This document shows positions 13,927 to 14,113 of a DNA stretch of 14,113 nt, piece after piece (positions within the stretch are counted from its first letter, which is position 1; every line of letters starts with the position of its first letter). A model generated the notes under the pieces. It ran no database searches. It saw only the letters and a list, made by a program, of their open reading frames with translations, and was not told the DNA's origin. The translations under genes and the position numbers were made by a program. The DNA is taken from the NCBI GenBank assembly GCA_016292705.1, contig JAEDHZ010000017.1, forward strand, positions 1-14,113, read 5' to 3'. This DNA is from Clostridiaceae bacterium. Its GTDB lineage: Bacteria; Bacillota; Clostridia; Oscillospirales; Acutalibacteraceae.

Positions 13927-14113
13927 TATACGGTTTTCAAAGGAAGTATTGTACTTTAAAAAGCGGCAACCGGGCAAACCCTTTCGAGTTACCCGGCTGT
14001 TTTTTCTTATAAAGACCGCCATAGTACGACAGCCGATTTTTTGTGTTTCTATCCCTATTTGAACGGATAAGTGAGATAAGTTGCAATTTTTATTACTTCC
14101 TATCAAAAAAATA
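13927..14113. other. Right-edge intergenic stretch without a convincing gene
   Basis: Apart from the hairpin at 13965-14005 nothing recognisable is seen. A 79-codon minus-strand ORF (13867-14106) runs through the hairpin and the esterase promoter, has no clear ribosome binding site and resembles no known protein, so it is not called. Confidence 0.5.
13965..14005 (+). terminator. Terminator-like hairpin with T6 tail near the right edge
   Basis: CCGGG (13970-13974) pairs with CCCGG (13992-13996); an A-C mismatch on each side is followed by further pairs (C13967-G13999 outside, AA/TT inside). TTTTTT follows directly on the plus strand (14000-14005). No plus-strand gene ends before it. It may end a short untranslated RNA, or, less well formed on the minus strand, a gene beyond the window. 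Confidence 0.45.

Noticed and set aside
13867..14106. 79-codon minus-strand ORF at the right edge
   Set aside because: Runs through a hairpin and the esterase promoter, lacks a convincing ribosome binding site and has no recognisable family.
1..14113. CRISPR array, insertion sequence, tRNA or rRNA
   Set aside because: No spaced direct repeats, transposase motifs, terminal inverted repeats of IS type, or tRNA/rRNA-like segments were noticed on either strand by eye.

Overview
This window looks like the chromosome of a low-to-moderate GC Bacillota bacterium, most likely a gut-type member of the Clostridia (Ruminococcaceae/Oscillospiraceae-like). The basis is family resemblance (clostridial-type DAHP synthase, AroE-shikimate kinase fusion, phi LC3-type holin, DUF305-like protein), strong AGGAGG-type ribosome binding sites and sigma-A-like promoters. 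No species can be assigned from the sequence alone.

Left and centre (1-8952, minus strand): one tightly packed aromatic amino acid operon read right to left. Its order is aminotransferase, chorismate mutase-prephenate dehydratase (pheA), 3-dehydroquinate synthase (aroB), chorismate synthase (aroC), a shikimate dehydrogenase-shikimate kinase fusion (aroE-aroK), type II dehydroquinase (aroQ), EPSP synthase (aroA), prephenate dehydrogenase (tyrA) and DAHP synthase (cut by the left edge). Together they cover every step from PEP plus erythrose-4-phosphate to phenylalanine and tyrosine. Four junctions are ATGA start/stop overlaps and the other four gaps are 1, 3, 10 and 24 nt, so this is one transcription unit. 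A promoter with a perfect TATAAT lies about 70 bases before the first gene, with an inverted repeat over its -35. The leader is too short for a T-box riboswitch.

Middle (8856-9220): an AT-rich divergent intergenic region with several palindromes, which probably also controls the first exported esterase.

Right (9221-13850): an accessory block. It has an exported HSL-family esterase (+), a cysteine-rich tandem DUF305-like protein (-), a membrane-anchored CE2-like SGNH esterase (+) divergent from it, a solitary phi LC3-family holin (+), and a second exported HSL-family esterase (-). Strong hairpins separate these units. Three exported ester hydrolases within 5 kb suggest deacylation of polysaccharides or other esters outside the cell, but substrates cannot be read from the sequence. 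The last 263 bases hold the promoter of the second esterase, a terminator-like hairpin and no convincing gene.
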